Positions 17,791 to 26,519 of a stretch of 64,000 bases of DNA are shown one piece after another (position 1 is the first letter of the stretch; every line of letters begins with the position of its first letter). Below the pieces are notes generated by a model. It worked only from the letters and a program-made list of their open reading frames with translations. It was not told the origin of the DNA and did no database searches. This stretch comes from Hymenobacter lucidus. GTDB lineage: Bacteria; Bacteroidota; Bacteroidia; Cytophagales; Hymenobacteraceae. The stretch covers positions 124,001 to 188,000 of the forward strand of contig NZ_JAJADR010000005.1 of the NCBI RefSeq assembly GCF_020447265.1, written 5' to 3'. Position numbers and translations under genes: made by a program.

Positions 17791-18576
17791 TTAGCGGGCC
17801 TGGGCGTCCACGGTTTTCTTGACTTCGCGCTTCACAATACGATTGGCCAACTCCAGCTTGAGGGTGCGGATGTCGGCCAGCACGAGCTGGGCCATCTTGC
17901 GGGCGCCTAACTCGCTGAAGTGGGTGTTGTCGTCGCGGCCGGCGGGGTAGTTGGGGTGCTCCCCGGGCGCGAGGTGGTTGAAGAGCAGCTTCGAGTTTTC
18001 GACCCCGAACTGCTGGAGCAGCGCCTGGCTTTCCGCGTCCAGATCAATCAGGGCCACCTTTTGCTCCTGTGCCAGGCTGCGCACGATGGTGGCGTACACG
18101 GCGTGGGTTTCCTCGATTTTGCCGGCCGCGTCAAACTTGCGGCGGGCCACGGGCGTGAGCAGCACCGGGGTAGCCTTTTTGGCGCGGGTTTCGAGCACGA
18201 AGCGCAGCAGATTGGCCCGAAAATCAGCTTCGGGCGTGTAGTTGGCCTTGGTGGGCACCTCGTCGTTGTGGCCAAACTGGATGAAGACGTAGTCGCCGGG
18301 CTTGAGGTCATTGGCCACGGGCTGCCAGCGGTTTTCGGCCAGAAACGACTTGGTGCTGCGGCCGTTCTGGGCCCGGTTGTCGACCGTCACGGTTTCGTCG
18401 AAGAAGTACCGAAAAGGCATGCCCCAGCCAGTTTCGGGGAAAGCCTTTTCCTCTTTGTTCGACATGGTCGAATCGCCGATGAGGTAGACCTTAATACCAG
18501 CCGCTGGAGGCGCAGCGAAGGCCAGCAGCGCCAGCAGGCCAACGGCCGCCACGGCGGTAAGAATACGATGCGACAT
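17791..18576 (-). CDS. Rhamnogalacturonan acetylesterase, CE12, paralogue
   Basis: The 261-residue SGNH esterase has a signal peptide (TAVAAVGLLALLAFAAPPAA), GDST with Ser36, QFGHNDE and THFSELGARKMAQL. It resembles the next gene closely throughout, indicating tandem duplication. It is probably the first gene of a run that continues through the two CE8 genes and the GH43 gene. The 24-bp operator-like site at 18733-18756 lies 157 bp upstream. Confidence 0.92.
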   Translation of the reverse strand: MSHRILTAVAAVGLLALLAFAAPPAAGIKVYLIGDSTMSNKEEKAFPETGWGMPFRYFFDETVTVDNRAQNGRSTKSFLAENRWQPVANDLKPGDYVFIQFGHNDEVPTKANYTPEADFRANLLRFVLETRAKKATPVLLTPVARRKFDAAGKIEETHAVYATIVRSLAQEQKVALIDLDAESQALLQQFGVENSKLLFNHLAPGEHPNYPAGRDDNTHFSELGARKMAQLVLADIRTLKLELANRIVKREVKKTVDAQAR

Positions 18577-18732
18577 ACGGGTGGGCGGAGAGTAGAACGA
18601 GCATTTTCACGTTTCCCGCCTGGGGCTTGCCGCCGGCATTTCAGGCCCGCCACTTCCCCGCATCGGGTTACGCGTAGCAGCAAGTAAAGCCAATTTGCGA
18701 CCGAAAAAGCCGGTTAGCGGGAGAATAGTTGC

Positions 18733-18756
18733 GCAAACGTTGCCGGGAACGATGCC
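18733..18756 (-). promoter_or_regulatory. Operator-like inverted repeat, copy 1 (upstream of the acetylesterase genes)
   Basis: On the plus strand this reads GCAAACGTT, spacer GCCGGG, AACGATGCC. It matches sites at 30020, 34810 and 34923 in both arms and in the CGG core. Relative to the gene it precedes (minus strand), its orientation is the same as at the other three sites. Central CG-containing half-sites of this type are typical of LacI-family regulators, but the regulator is not in this window. Confidence 0.7.
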
Positions 18757-18774
18757 ACAATTACCGCTTTTGGC

Positions 18775-18852
18775 GTAGCGCGAACTTTGTAGTTCGCGGG
18801 CCAGAACAACTTATTCGGCGCGGGCCACGCGAGTTAATAAAGCCCGCGCTAC
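18775..18852. repeat. Dispersed palindrome, family 3, copy 1
   Basis: This 78-bp element starts GTAGCGCGAACTTTGTAGTT and ends in GCCCGCGCTAC. Outer ends pair, and the left arm is itself a small hairpin (CGCGAAC / GTTCGCG). A second copy at 54575-54651 shares the arms and the middle (CCAGAAC, CGGCGCGGGC, ACGCGA). Copy 1 has diverged in its right arm. Confidence 0.8.
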
Positions 18853-18855
18853 AAA

Positions 18856-18887
18856 AAAGGCGGCTGCACAACAGTGCAGCCGCCTTT
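18856..18887 (-). terminator. Terminator of the symporter gene
   Basis: A perfect 14-bp stem (AAAGGCGGCTGCAC / GTGCAGCCGCCTTT) with a 4-nt loop is followed on the minus strand by a T-run. It lies 37 bp after the symporter stop. Confidence 0.9.
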
Positions 18888-18924
18888 GCAAACGTTAAAG
18901 CGGAGGCTTCCCTCCTACTCTGAC

Positions 18925-20610
18925 TTACCAGTAGATGGTGTACAGCGCCGTCAGGATAACGGCAATGACCATGGCACCGATGGTGAAGCTGGGCTGAGGC
19001 TTGAACATGCTCGAATCTACCTCCAGGCCCTTGGTTTTCACGCCGCGGCTGGTCTCAAACAGGCTGATGATGACCATCACTACAATACAGATGACGAACA
19101 CGAAGCCCATCCGGTCGAGGAAAGGAATTTCGTAGACACCGGCCTCACTTTTCACCGCGAAGCCCAGCGGGGCCAGGAACGACAGATCCACGAGGCCGGG
19201 CAGAAACTTGAACATGATGGACAGCAAGAAGCCGCCGATGGTAGCAAACAGAGCCGCGTTGGACGTCGTTTTCTTCCAGAAGAAGCCCAGAATGAACATG
19301 GCAAAAATGCCCGGCGACACGAAGCCGGTGTACTCCTGAATGTACTGGAAGCCGCCTTTTTTGTCGATGCCTAGGTGGGGCGCAATCAGCACGCCCAAAA
19401 TCATGGCCACTACTACGGCAATCTTGCCCACCACCACGAGCTTCTTTTCGGAAGCCTCCGGGTTCAGCACTTTCTTGTAGATATCCAGAGTGAAGATTGT
19501 GGCAATGGAGTTGGCTTTGCCGGCCAGCGAGGCCACTACGGCCGCCGTGAGGGCCGCGAAGGACAAGCCTTTCAGCCCCACGGGCAGAATGTTGAGCAGC
19601 ACGGGGTAGGCGCGGTCGGGGTTCAGGTTGGCACCTTCACCAAACTCGGTAGCTCCAAATACATCCTGTTTGTAGAGCACGTAGGCCGCAATACCGGGCA
19701 GTACCACAATCACGGGCATGAGCAGCTTGAGGAAAGCGGCAAACAGAATACCGGCGCGGGCCGTGGGCAAATCGGCGCCCAGGGCACGCTGGGTAATGTA
19801 TTGGTTGCAGCCCCAGTAGTTCAGGTTCACAATCCACATGCCACCGAGCAGCACCGTGAGGCCCGGCAAGTCAATAAAGTTGGGATTGTCCTTCTCGAAA
19901 ATCATCTGGAAGTGGTCGGCGGCCTGGTCCTGCATCAGCTTAAAGCCGCTGATAACGCCCGACTGCCCGTAGTGGTCGGCCACCATATCCAGGGCCAGGT
20001 AAGTGGTAGCCAAACCGCCCAGAATCAGGAAGAACACCTGAATCACGTCCGTAAAGCCGATTACCTTCATGCCACCCAGCGTGATGATGACGGCAAATAC
20101 GGCCAGGGCATACAGGCAAAACGTGAGGTTGAGGCCCGCAATGCTACTGATGGCAATGGCACCCAGGTAGAGAATCGAGGTCAGGTTGACAACCACGTAG
20201 AGCATCAGCCAGAAAATGGCCATAATCATGGCCACCGTGCCGTTGTAGCGCTGGTGCAGAAACTGAGGCATCGTGAAGATGTGATTCTTCAGGTACACCG
20301 GAATGAAGAACACGGCCACGATGATGAGCGTGAGGGCTGCCATCCATTCGTAGGTAGCAATGGCCAGGCCCATCTTGAAGCCTGAGCCCGACATACCCAC
20401 AAACTGCTCGGCCGAGATGTTGGAGGCAATCAGCGAGGAGCCGATGGCCCACCACGTCAGGGAGCCTTCGGCCAGAAAGTAGTCTTTGGAGTCGCCTTCG
20501 AGGGTGCCGTCGTGGCCAGTCTTGCGGCGGTAAATCCAGATGCCATAGCCCGATACAATCAGGAAATAGACAAAGAAGACGATGTAATCTAAAGTGGCGA
20601 GTTGATTCAT
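18925..20610 (-). CDS. Sodium:solute symporter, SGLT-like (SSS family)
   Basis: The 561-residue inner-membrane protein has about 14 hydrophobic segments. It is similar in layout to bacterial SGLT transporters: an N-terminal LDYIVFFVYFLIVSGYGIW, GSSLIASNISAEQFVGMSGSG (the conserved Na+/substrate-site region) and GGMKVIGFTDVIQ. It would import a sugar or uronate with Na+. In this locus galacturonate or a short pectin product is the natural guess, but substrate is inferred only from position. A palindromic GCAACCGTTTGC lies 169 bp upstream of the start. Confidence 0.92.
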   Translation of the reverse strand: MNQLATLDYIVFFVYFLIVSGYGIWIYRRKTGHDGTLEGDSKDYFLAEGSLTWWAIGSSLIASNISAEQFVGMSGSGFKMGLAIATYEWMAALTLIIVAVFFIPVYLKNHIFTMPQFLHQRYNGTVAMIMAIFWLMLYVVVNLTSILYLGAIAISSIAGLNLTFCLYALAVFAVIITLGGMKVIGFTDVIQVFFLILGGLATTYLALDMVADHYGQSGVISGFKLMQDQAADHFQMIFEKDNPNFIDLPGLTVLLGGMWIVNLNYWGCNQYITQRALGADLPTARAGILFAAFLKLLMPVIVVLPGIAAYVLYKQDVFGATEFGEGANLNPDRAYPVLLNILPVGLKGLSFAALTAAVVASLAGKANSIATIFTLDIYKKVLNPEASEKKLVVVGKIAVVVAMILGVLIAPHLGIDKKGGFQYIQEYTGFVSPGIFAMFILGFFWKKTTSNAALFATIGGFLLSIMFKFLPGLVDLSFLAPLGFAVKSEAGVYEIPFLDRMGFVFVICIVVMVIISLFETSRGVKTKGLEVDSSMFKPQPSFTIGAMVIAVILTALYTIYW

Positions 20611-20778
20611 TGAAACAAGGAAAGAGTAGGGAATTCGGGGTGGAGCACGGGGCCGGGAAAAGCAGCGCCGGAAAAGCTTGGCTAAAGCTACCTTTCTACT
20701 GCCTGAGTTTGACGCTTGGAATCCTAAATAACGCGTTTAATACTGGTTCAATCCGCTATTTGGACCAGAAAAACTACC

Positions 20779-20790
20779 GCAACCGTTTGC
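20779..20790 (-). promoter_or_regulatory. LacI-type palindrome upstream of the symporter
   Basis: GCAACCGTTTGC fits the GCAAnCGnTTGC pattern of LacI-family operators. It shares the GCAAnCG half-site with the four longer pectin-locus sites, but the 24-bp extended structure is not present. It sits in the symporter's 231-bp upstream gap. Confidence 0.45.
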
Positions 20791-20841
20791 ATAGACCTTG
20801 TTTCCGGCCTGCCCGCGGCAACTTTATTTAGCCCTCAGGCT

Positions 20842-22833
20842 TCAGGGATTGAGCGTGGCCAACAGGCGCTGCGGACCCAGAGCGGCAGTGAGGTCGGGCA
20901 AATCGTAGCGCAGCAGTACACCCGGCAGTACCAGCGAGTACCAGTCTTTGCCCGTGGGCTGCGTCAGCGCCTGCCGAAACGAGGTGACGCCCGGACCCAG
21001 CCACAGCGTGGAAATAGCGGGCGTGAGCACAGCCGCGTGCAAGGCTACCGGCGCGGCCCGCCCCGTGGCGTACACGGCCACCGGCGCGGCCCGCAGGCGG
21101 GGCTCCTGCCCAATAAAGCTCAGGGCCATAAATACATCTACCACACGCTGACCCAGCAGCGGCTGCCCCACGTGCAGGGCCATGAGGGCATTACGGTACT
21201 CGCGGTTGTAGAATTTCTTGTCGTTGAGGGCCTCCGGGTCGGTGGTTTCGCCCAGGCCGCGCAGGTCGGTGAGCAACACGGCGTAATTCTGCCGCAGGTA
21301 GCTGGTGAGCAGCGCCGTGCTATCGGCCAGGCTACGCTTGCCACGCTCGGGTAGCCACAGCACCACTTTGGCTACCGGTGCCTCGCCGGCCGGCAGTGCC
21401 AGCAGCGCCGGCAGCGGCACTTGCCCTTCGCGCCGGATGATGAGCTTGCGCAGCGCAATATCATGGGACTGAATGGTTTCCTTCCACTCCACAGCCACGG
21501 GCGCGCTTAGCTCGGTCGGCAAGCTGAGCTGCCGACGGATAATGGCCGGTAAGTCCCGAATCTGCCCGGCTTTCTTCCGCTGCCGGGTCAGTTGTTCCGC
21601 TTCGTTCAGGTTGCGCTGCACAAGGGTCAACTCGTCTTTAAAGGCCGTGGTAACCTGGCCAGTGCTGGTACTCCAGAGCTCCTGCGGGGTGAGCGTGGCC
21701 AAGGCACCTTCCCGTACTGGGCTTGGGTCGTTGTAAAGCCACTGTCGGAACCACTGCACGGCCATTTCGCGCTTGGGCTGGGAAATGCCGTGGCCGTCGT
21801 CGTAGGTAAACAGGCTTACTTTTTCTGGCTGCCCCAGACCCGCGTACACCTGCCGCAGTTCCCGGTCAACGTCCTGAATAATAGTATAATCGACGAAGTC
21901 AAAGCGGCCGGCCAGAATCTGCAAAGGCTTGGGGGCAAACATGATGGGCCAGTCGGCCGCGTCGAGCCGGGCCTGGCCGGCACCAGGAATCTGCACGCAG
22001 CCGTCGGAGGGACCGGTGAGGGCCAGCACTTTCTCCCCGCTGACTACGTAGCTGCACAGCGAGGCCACCTTTACCCGCTCATCGAAGCCAATGAAGTAAG
22101 CGGTTTGAGTAGCGCCCCCCGAGTTGCCCAGCGCCCCAATTCGCTCGGCATCCACTTCGGGGCGCGTAAGCAGGTAGTCGAGGCTGCGCACGTTGTCCCA
22201 GAGCTCAGCGGCCACGGCGCTGGTGCCCAACAGGTTCAATTGGGAGTTGAGCAGCGTGTGCTCGGTAGTGCCGCCCCGGGTGAGGGGCTTGCCGGCGGCA
22301 TCGGCCAGCTGGTACCGCTCACCCTGCGAAATCGGGTCGATAATCAGCACCACAAACCCGTTGGTGGCGAAGAGGATGGCCGTTTTCTGGTACGACTCGG
22401 TAGCCTTCGACTCGGCCTCATGCCCGCAGAACAGCAGCACGCCCGGCAGGCGGCCTTTCGCGCCGTCGGGCACGTACAGGTTGGCCGTCACGTGGTGGCG
22501 AGGCGTGCTTTCGTACACTACCTTCTCAATGCGGTAGCCGGCGCGGGCCAAAGTGCCGGTAACGCGGGCCTTCAAGGGAGTACGAGCCGGCAGCGGCCCG
22601 AGCAGGCGGCGGAAACGGGCCCGGGCACTGTCGCGGTAGGCAAGCAGGCCGGATTCGGAGGAAAGCGCCTGGGCCAGGGCGGTGCGACGGCCGTTGTACT
22701 GCTGCCGCACCTGCTGCTGCAACGCGCTGTTGAGCGACACGTTGGCTTTCCAGTCGAGCACGTCGTAGGGCTTTTGGGCCCGGGCCACGCCGCCGCTCAA
22801 GGCCAGAATCAGGATCAGCAGAAAGTTTCTCAT
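20842..22833 (-). CDS. Exported two-domain alpha/beta-hydrolase (probable pectin or xylan esterase)
   Basis: The 663-residue protein has a signal peptide (LLILILALSGGVARAQ). The N-terminal alpha/beta-hydrolase domain (about 60-380) has GNSGG with Ser238 as nucleophile, an acid in RFDFVDY and His348 in DDGHG. It resembles acetylxylan-esterase-type hydrolases and pectin-locus esterases. The second domain (about 430-660) has the same fold pattern, but its nucleophile elbow reads ATGRAA near 587, lacking Ser. It is probably non-catalytic or substrate-binding. Which ester is cut is not determined. Confidence 0.8.
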   Translation of the reverse strand: MRNFLLILILALSGGVARAQKPYDVLDWKANVSLNSALQQQVRQQYNGRRTALAQALSSESGLLAYRDSARARFRRLLGPLPARTPLKARVTGTLARAGYRIEKVVYESTPRHHVTANLYVPDGAKGRLPGVLLFCGHEAESKATESYQKTAILFATNGFVVLIIDPISQGERYQLADAAGKPLTRGGTTEHTLLNSQLNLLGTSAVAAELWDNVRSLDYLLTRPEVDAERIGALGNSGGATQTAYFIGFDERVKVASLCSYVVSGEKVLALTGPSDGCVQIPGAGQARLDAADWPIMFAPKPLQILAGRFDFVDYTIIQDVDRELRQVYAGLGQPEKVSLFTYDDGHGISQPKREMAVQWFRQWLYNDPSPVREGALATLTPQELWSTSTGQVTTAFKDELTLVQRNLNEAEQLTRQRKKAGQIRDLPAIIRRQLSLPTELSAPVAVEWKETIQSHDIALRKLIIRREGQVPLPALLALPAGEAPVAKVVLWLPERGKRSLADSTALLTSYLRQNYAVLLTDLRGLGETTDPEALNDKKFYNREYRNALMALHVGQPLLGQRVVDVFMALSFIGQEPRLRAAPVAVYATGRAAPVALHAAVLTPAISTLWLGPGVTSFRQALTQPTGKDWYSLVLPGVLLRYDLPDLTAALGPQRLLATLNP

Positions 22834-22883
22834 GTAGGATAGGGCTACGGTCTGACAATTTTTGGCGGGCCAATTTCAACATA

Positions 22884-22922
22884 AAAAAGCCCGGGCAACA
22901 GCTACGTGGCCCAGGCTTTTTA
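22884..22922 (-). terminator. Terminator after tagaturonate reductase
   Basis: The stem AAAAGCCCGGGC / GCCCAGGCTTTT has one mismatch and a 9-nt loop, with A/T tracts on both sides. It lies 17 bp beyond the reductase stop. Confidence 0.85.
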
Positions 22923-22939
22923 TGTGTTTTTCAATACAA

Positions 22940-24430
22940 TCAGGCCGAAACCTGGGCGTTTAGGTGGCTGGCCACGGTGGCATACACGCCCTGTTCCAGC
23001 ATCTGCTCCAGGTAGGCAGCCACCTGCGGCGCGAAGCCCGGCAGCGTGGTCAGGTCGTGGTGCCAGAGGGCCTGGTTGCGCAACACGGTGGTGGTTAGCT
23101 CGGCGGGCGTGAGGCGCTGCCAGAGGTCGGCAAAATAGCCGGCTTTTTCATCCTGAATCGGGTATTCCTCGCCGTTCAGCTCGCCATACCAGGTATGGTC
23201 CTGCTGGCGGGTGCCGCGCATGAAGAGCAGGTAGGCGGCGAAGCCCACAGCCGCGCACTGGGGCACTTTCTGGTATCGCTCGGCGTACTGCACCAACGTG
23301 GCCACGGCCCGCATCTGCAACTTGGCCGTGTAGTTGAGCGTGATGCCCAGCCAGCGGTGCTCCACAAACGGGTTGCGGAACCGGTCGAGTACTTGGCGGC
23401 CAAACTCGCGCGACACTTCATCGGCCACCGGGTAGGGAATACCAGCGCGCAGGTTGTCCTGCATCAGGCTGGTGATGTAGCTACCCAATACCTCATCGTC
23501 CATGGCGCCGCGCACGGTATCGAAACCGCTGAGCAGGGCCAGGCCACAGCTAAGCGTGTGCGTGCCGTTGAGCATCCGCAGCTTCAGCTCCCGGAACTGG
23601 TTGATGTCGGGCTGAATGACGACGCCGGCATCCACCTGTTCGAAGGAAAGCACCTGCCGCACCCGCTCGTCGCCTTCGATGGCCCAGAGCAGGTAGGCTT
23701 CCGACATCGTGAGCAAGTCATCGGAGTAGCCTAGCTCCTCTTCCAGGGCGGCCTGGGTGGCCGCGTCGGGGCGGCCGGGCACGATGCGGTCCACGAGCGA
23801 GTTGCAGAAGTGGTTGGCCGCTTCGAGCCACTCGATAAAGTCCGCGTCGAGGCCGTTGAGGTGGGCCAGCTCCAGCACGATGCCTTCCAGCTTCGAGCCG
23901 TTGTTGGGAATCAGCTCCGTGGGCACAATCACCAGCCCCTTGTCCAGCGCGCCATCGAAGGCCTGGTAGCGGGCATACAGCACAGCCAGCAGCTTGCCGG
24001 GAAACGAGTGGGGCGGCGTCTGCTGAATCGACTCGGATACGAGCTGAATACCCACCTCGGTGGTGTTGGAAATGACCACCTGCAGTTCCGGGGTGCGGGC
24101 CACGCGCAGCACGTCGGCCCACTGGCTTTTGGCCGACAGCACCCGACTGATAGCCGAGCACACCACGTTTTCCTCCACCGTTTGCCCATCGGCCACGCCC
24201 CGGATGCAGAGCGTGTAGAGCCCGTCCTGGCGGCTGAAGGCGTTGATGTCGCCCCCGTCGGTCGACTTGACCACCACGATGCGGCCGTTGAAGAGGCCTT
24301 GGCGGTTGGCTTTATCGATGAGGTAGTCGGGCAGGCCACGCAGCAGCACGCCGGTGCCAAACTGCAGCACTTTTTCGGGCAGAGCCGCCGCGCCCGGCTG
24401 CGTTTCCATGTCTTGGGAGAGGTAGTTCAT
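22940..24430 (-). CDS. uxaB: Tagaturonate reductase
   Basis: UxaB reduces D-tagaturonate to D-altronate with NADH, the second step after galacturonate isomerisation in the Ashwell pathway. The product is 496 residues from the ATG at 24430 (MNYLSQDM). A frame extending 39 codons upstream has no homologous look. It is a mannitol-dehydrogenase-family protein with an N-terminal Rossmann region (LQFGTGVLLRG, VVVKSTDGGD), VISNTTEVGI, VPTELIPNNG and the catalytic-domain run LRMLNGTHTLSCG. This cytoplasmic enzyme ties the locus to galacturonate catabolism; uxaC and uxaA are not in the window. Confidence 0.93.
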   Translation of the reverse strand: MNYLSQDMETQPGAAALPEKVLQFGTGVLLRGLPDYLIDKANRQGLFNGRIVVVKSTDGGDINAFSRQDGLYTLCIRGVADGQTVEENVVCSAISRVLSAKSQWADVLRVARTPELQVVISNTTEVGIQLVSESIQQTPPHSFPGKLLAVLYARYQAFDGALDKGLVIVPTELIPNNGSKLEGIVLELAHLNGLDADFIEWLEAANHFCNSLVDRIVPGRPDAATQAALEEELGYSDDLLTMSEAYLLWAIEGDERVRQVLSFEQVDAGVVIQPDINQFRELKLRMLNGTHTLSCGLALLSGFDTVRGAMDDEVLGSYITSLMQDNLRAGIPYPVADEVSREFGRQVLDRFRNPFVEHRWLGITLNYTAKLQMRAVATLVQYAERYQKVPQCAAVGFAAYLLFMRGTRQQDHTWYGELNGEEYPIQDEKAGYFADLWQRLTPAELTTTVLRNQALWHHDLTTLPGFAPQVAAYLEQMLEQGVYATVASHLNAQVSA

Positions 24431-24568
24431 AATGACAGCGGCTTGTCGTCTCGGGTTTGCTTTCCTTCGGCTGCCTCCGCCGGTGGTTTCTCCGGCAGGG
24501 TGTAAATGGTATTCATCGGCTGGTTTTGGCAGACGCCAGGCAGCCATTCTGCATTCCTACTAACCAGA

Positions 24569-24635
24569 CAGCTGAAATTTTCACCAGCGGCCGGGCTTCC
24601 AGTGGGAAGCCTGGCTTTGGTCAAAATCTCAGCTG
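24569..24635 (-). terminator. Nested hairpin between susD and uxaB
   Basis: The outer stem CAGCTGAAATTTT (24569-24581) pairs with AAAATCTCAGCTG (24623-24635), one mismatch. An inner stem CCGGGCTTCC / GGAAGCCTGG (24591-24614) also forms. It sits just after the susD stop in the transcript direction. It lacks a clean T-run and may instead be a 3'-end stabiliser or processing site separating susCD from uxaB. Confidence 0.6.
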
Positions 24636-24656
24636 CCGGGCTGTTGTAAGCGTTGA

Positions 24657-26507
24657 TTAGTAGCCGAAGTTCTGCTTCAGGTTAGGGTTCGTGTCAACCA
24701 CGGCCTGTGGGAAGGCTAGCAGCTCATCTCCGGTATTGGGCACGTAGTTGGCCGCAAACAGTTCGATGAAAGTAGAGGTGCCACCCAGCGCCTGGCGCCA
24801 GCTGAAGCGGTTGGAAACCGTCGTGGTGCCGGGTAGCGTGTAGTTGCTGAGCGTGCTGGCGTTGCTGAACGACGGACGGTAGAGTGAGCGGGCGTAGCGC
24901 AACTGGTCGTTTACGGCATAGCCGTACACATACAGCGGAATGTTGGCGTAAGCCCCGGTACCGTTGCGCATTTCCGTGAGCTGGGCCTTGGTTTCGGCTA
25001 TTTTGGCCCCAAGCAGGTTCCAGCGGATCAGGTCATACTTGCGGATACCCTCGCCGCCGAATTCAAGCAGCCGCTCTTTTACCAGCGCATCGAAGAAAGT
25101 GGTTTTGGAACCCACCTGCGCAGCGGGTAGCACCTTGTAGGACGCCGTAGGATACGAACGTTTCCGAACTTCTTCCAGAGCCGCTACCGGCGTAGTGCCG
25201 TTGTAAGCAGCGCTGGGGCCGGCCAGTTCGTTCTGGGCTTCGGCAAACATCAGTAGCACGTCGGCAAAGCGGATAATCGGCCAGTTCAGGCCCAGGTTCT
25301 GCGAGGAGCCGGTCAGAATCGGCACGCGCCAGTCGCGGCGAAATTTGCCGTCGCGCAGGGTCGTCAGCGTGGCGCTGGTCTGCGTGTTGGGAGTGGCGGC
25401 AGTGGTCTGGTAAAGCGTCACCGTCACGTCGCGGCGCACATCGGTCGAGTCGAAGGCGTAGAAGTAGTTCGGATTGATGGTGTACGAGCCTCCACCCTGG
25501 CCCCAGCGCGAGTTTACATCTAGGCGCGGACCGTTGTTGTAGCCCAGCTTGCTGTCGGAAAGAGCCGACCCTGAGCCCATGCCTACCTCAAACATGATTT
25601 CGCCGTACGAAACGTCGAAGCGCGACTCGTTGATATTGCGCCACACGGCTTCGAAGCTCGGGTTCAGCGTGTGCTGGCTACGGGTTTTGAGCAGCGTATC
25701 GCACTCGGCCCGGGCCATGGTGTAGTAGTTCAGATAGTCGGATGGGCGCTCCATCTGGCCGGTACGGGCATTAGCGCGGTAGCCGCCGCGGGCCAGTGCA
25801 ATGCGGGCCCGCAGAGCCTTGGCAGCACCTTTGGTAAACCGCTCGTAGGCGTTAGCATCCGACTCCTTGCGCCAAGGCAGCAGCCGTGAGGCCAGGGCTA
25901 GGTCGCCCAGAATCTGGTCGTAGATAACGTTACGGTCGGTCTGGGGCAGGTTCAAGTCGGAATAAGCCGAAGACGGCTCAAACTGCGCGGGCACGTCGCC
26001 CCAGTTGCGCACGATTTCCATAAAGTAAAGCGCCCGCAACGCCAGTGCTTCGCCGTGCATCCGGCGCAAGGCCTTCTGCTCGGTCGCGCTGCCGTTCTTG
26101 TAGAGGTCCATCTGCGGAATGTTCTTGATGCAGATGTTGGCCCGCTCCACGCCCAGATACAGCGTAGTGAAAGGCGCCGGCAGCTCGGTGGTGCCCGACG
26201 TTACGCGGTAGCGGTTGATGTCGCGGCTACCTCCGTCGGCAGCACCGGCCCGGTTCTGGCCTTCGTCCGTGTCGGAGGGGTAGCCCGTCGAGAGGCGCAC
26301 GCCGTAACCAGCATCACCCGACAGTGGGTCGTAGGCACCAACTATAGCGCTGTTGACGTTGGCCACGCTGCTGAATACGTCGTCGCTGATGTAGGAAGAC
26401 GCGGGGCTGACGTCGAGGTAATCTTTGCAGGAGAAAGTCGCAGCCAGGCAGCTGATAGCAGCCACCGTGAGGGCCGGACGAAAAATAGAGCGTTTTATCG
26501 TGAACAT
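24657..26507 (-). CDS. SusD/RagB family outer-membrane lipoprotein
   Basis: SusD-like proteins form the surface lid of a SusC channel and bind glycans. The 616-residue product has a lipoprotein signal with lipidated Cys27 (FSCKDYLDV). The RagB/SusD tetratricopeptide-like helical core includes NINESRFDVSYGEIMFEVG, LNWPIIRFADVLLMFAEAQNE and the family-typical ERLLEFGGEGIRKYDLIRW. It starts 12 bp after the SusC stop, the standard paired arrangement. Location points to pectic oligosaccharides as ligand. Confidence 0.95.
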   Translation of the reverse strand: MFTIKRSIFRPALTVAAISCLAATFSCKDYLDVSPASSYISDDVFSSVANVNSAIVGAYDPLSGDAGYGVRLSTGYPSDTDEGQNRAGAADGGSRDINRYRVTSGTTELPAPFTTLYLGVERANICIKNIPQMDLYKNGSATEQKALRRMHGEALALRALYFMEIVRNWGDVPAQFEPSSAYSDLNLPQTDRNVIYDQILGDLALASRLLPWRKESDANAYERFTKGAAKALRARIALARGGYRANARTGQMERPSDYLNYYTMARAECDTLLKTRSQHTLNPSFEAVWRNINESRFDVSYGEIMFEVGMGSGSALSDSKLGYNNGPRLDVNSRWGQGGGSYTINPNYFYAFDSTDVRRDVTVTLYQTTAATPNTQTSATLTTLRDGKFRRDWRVPILTGSSQNLGLNWPIIRFADVLLMFAEAQNELAGPSAAYNGTTPVAALEEVRKRSYPTASYKVLPAAQVGSKTTFFDALVKERLLEFGGEGIRKYDLIRWNLLGAKIAETKAQLTEMRNGTGAYANIPLYVYGYAVNDQLRYARSLYRPSFSNASTLSNYTLPGTTTVSNRFSWRQALGGTSTFIELFAANYVPNTGDELLAFPQAVVDTNPNLKQNFGY

Positions 26508-26519
26508 CGGGGTGGGAAA

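Noticed and set aside
18888..18896. GCAAACGTT half-site beside the symporter terminator
   Set aside because: It matches one operator arm, but the second arm and spacer are missing and it lies downstream of the gene, so it is probably chance.
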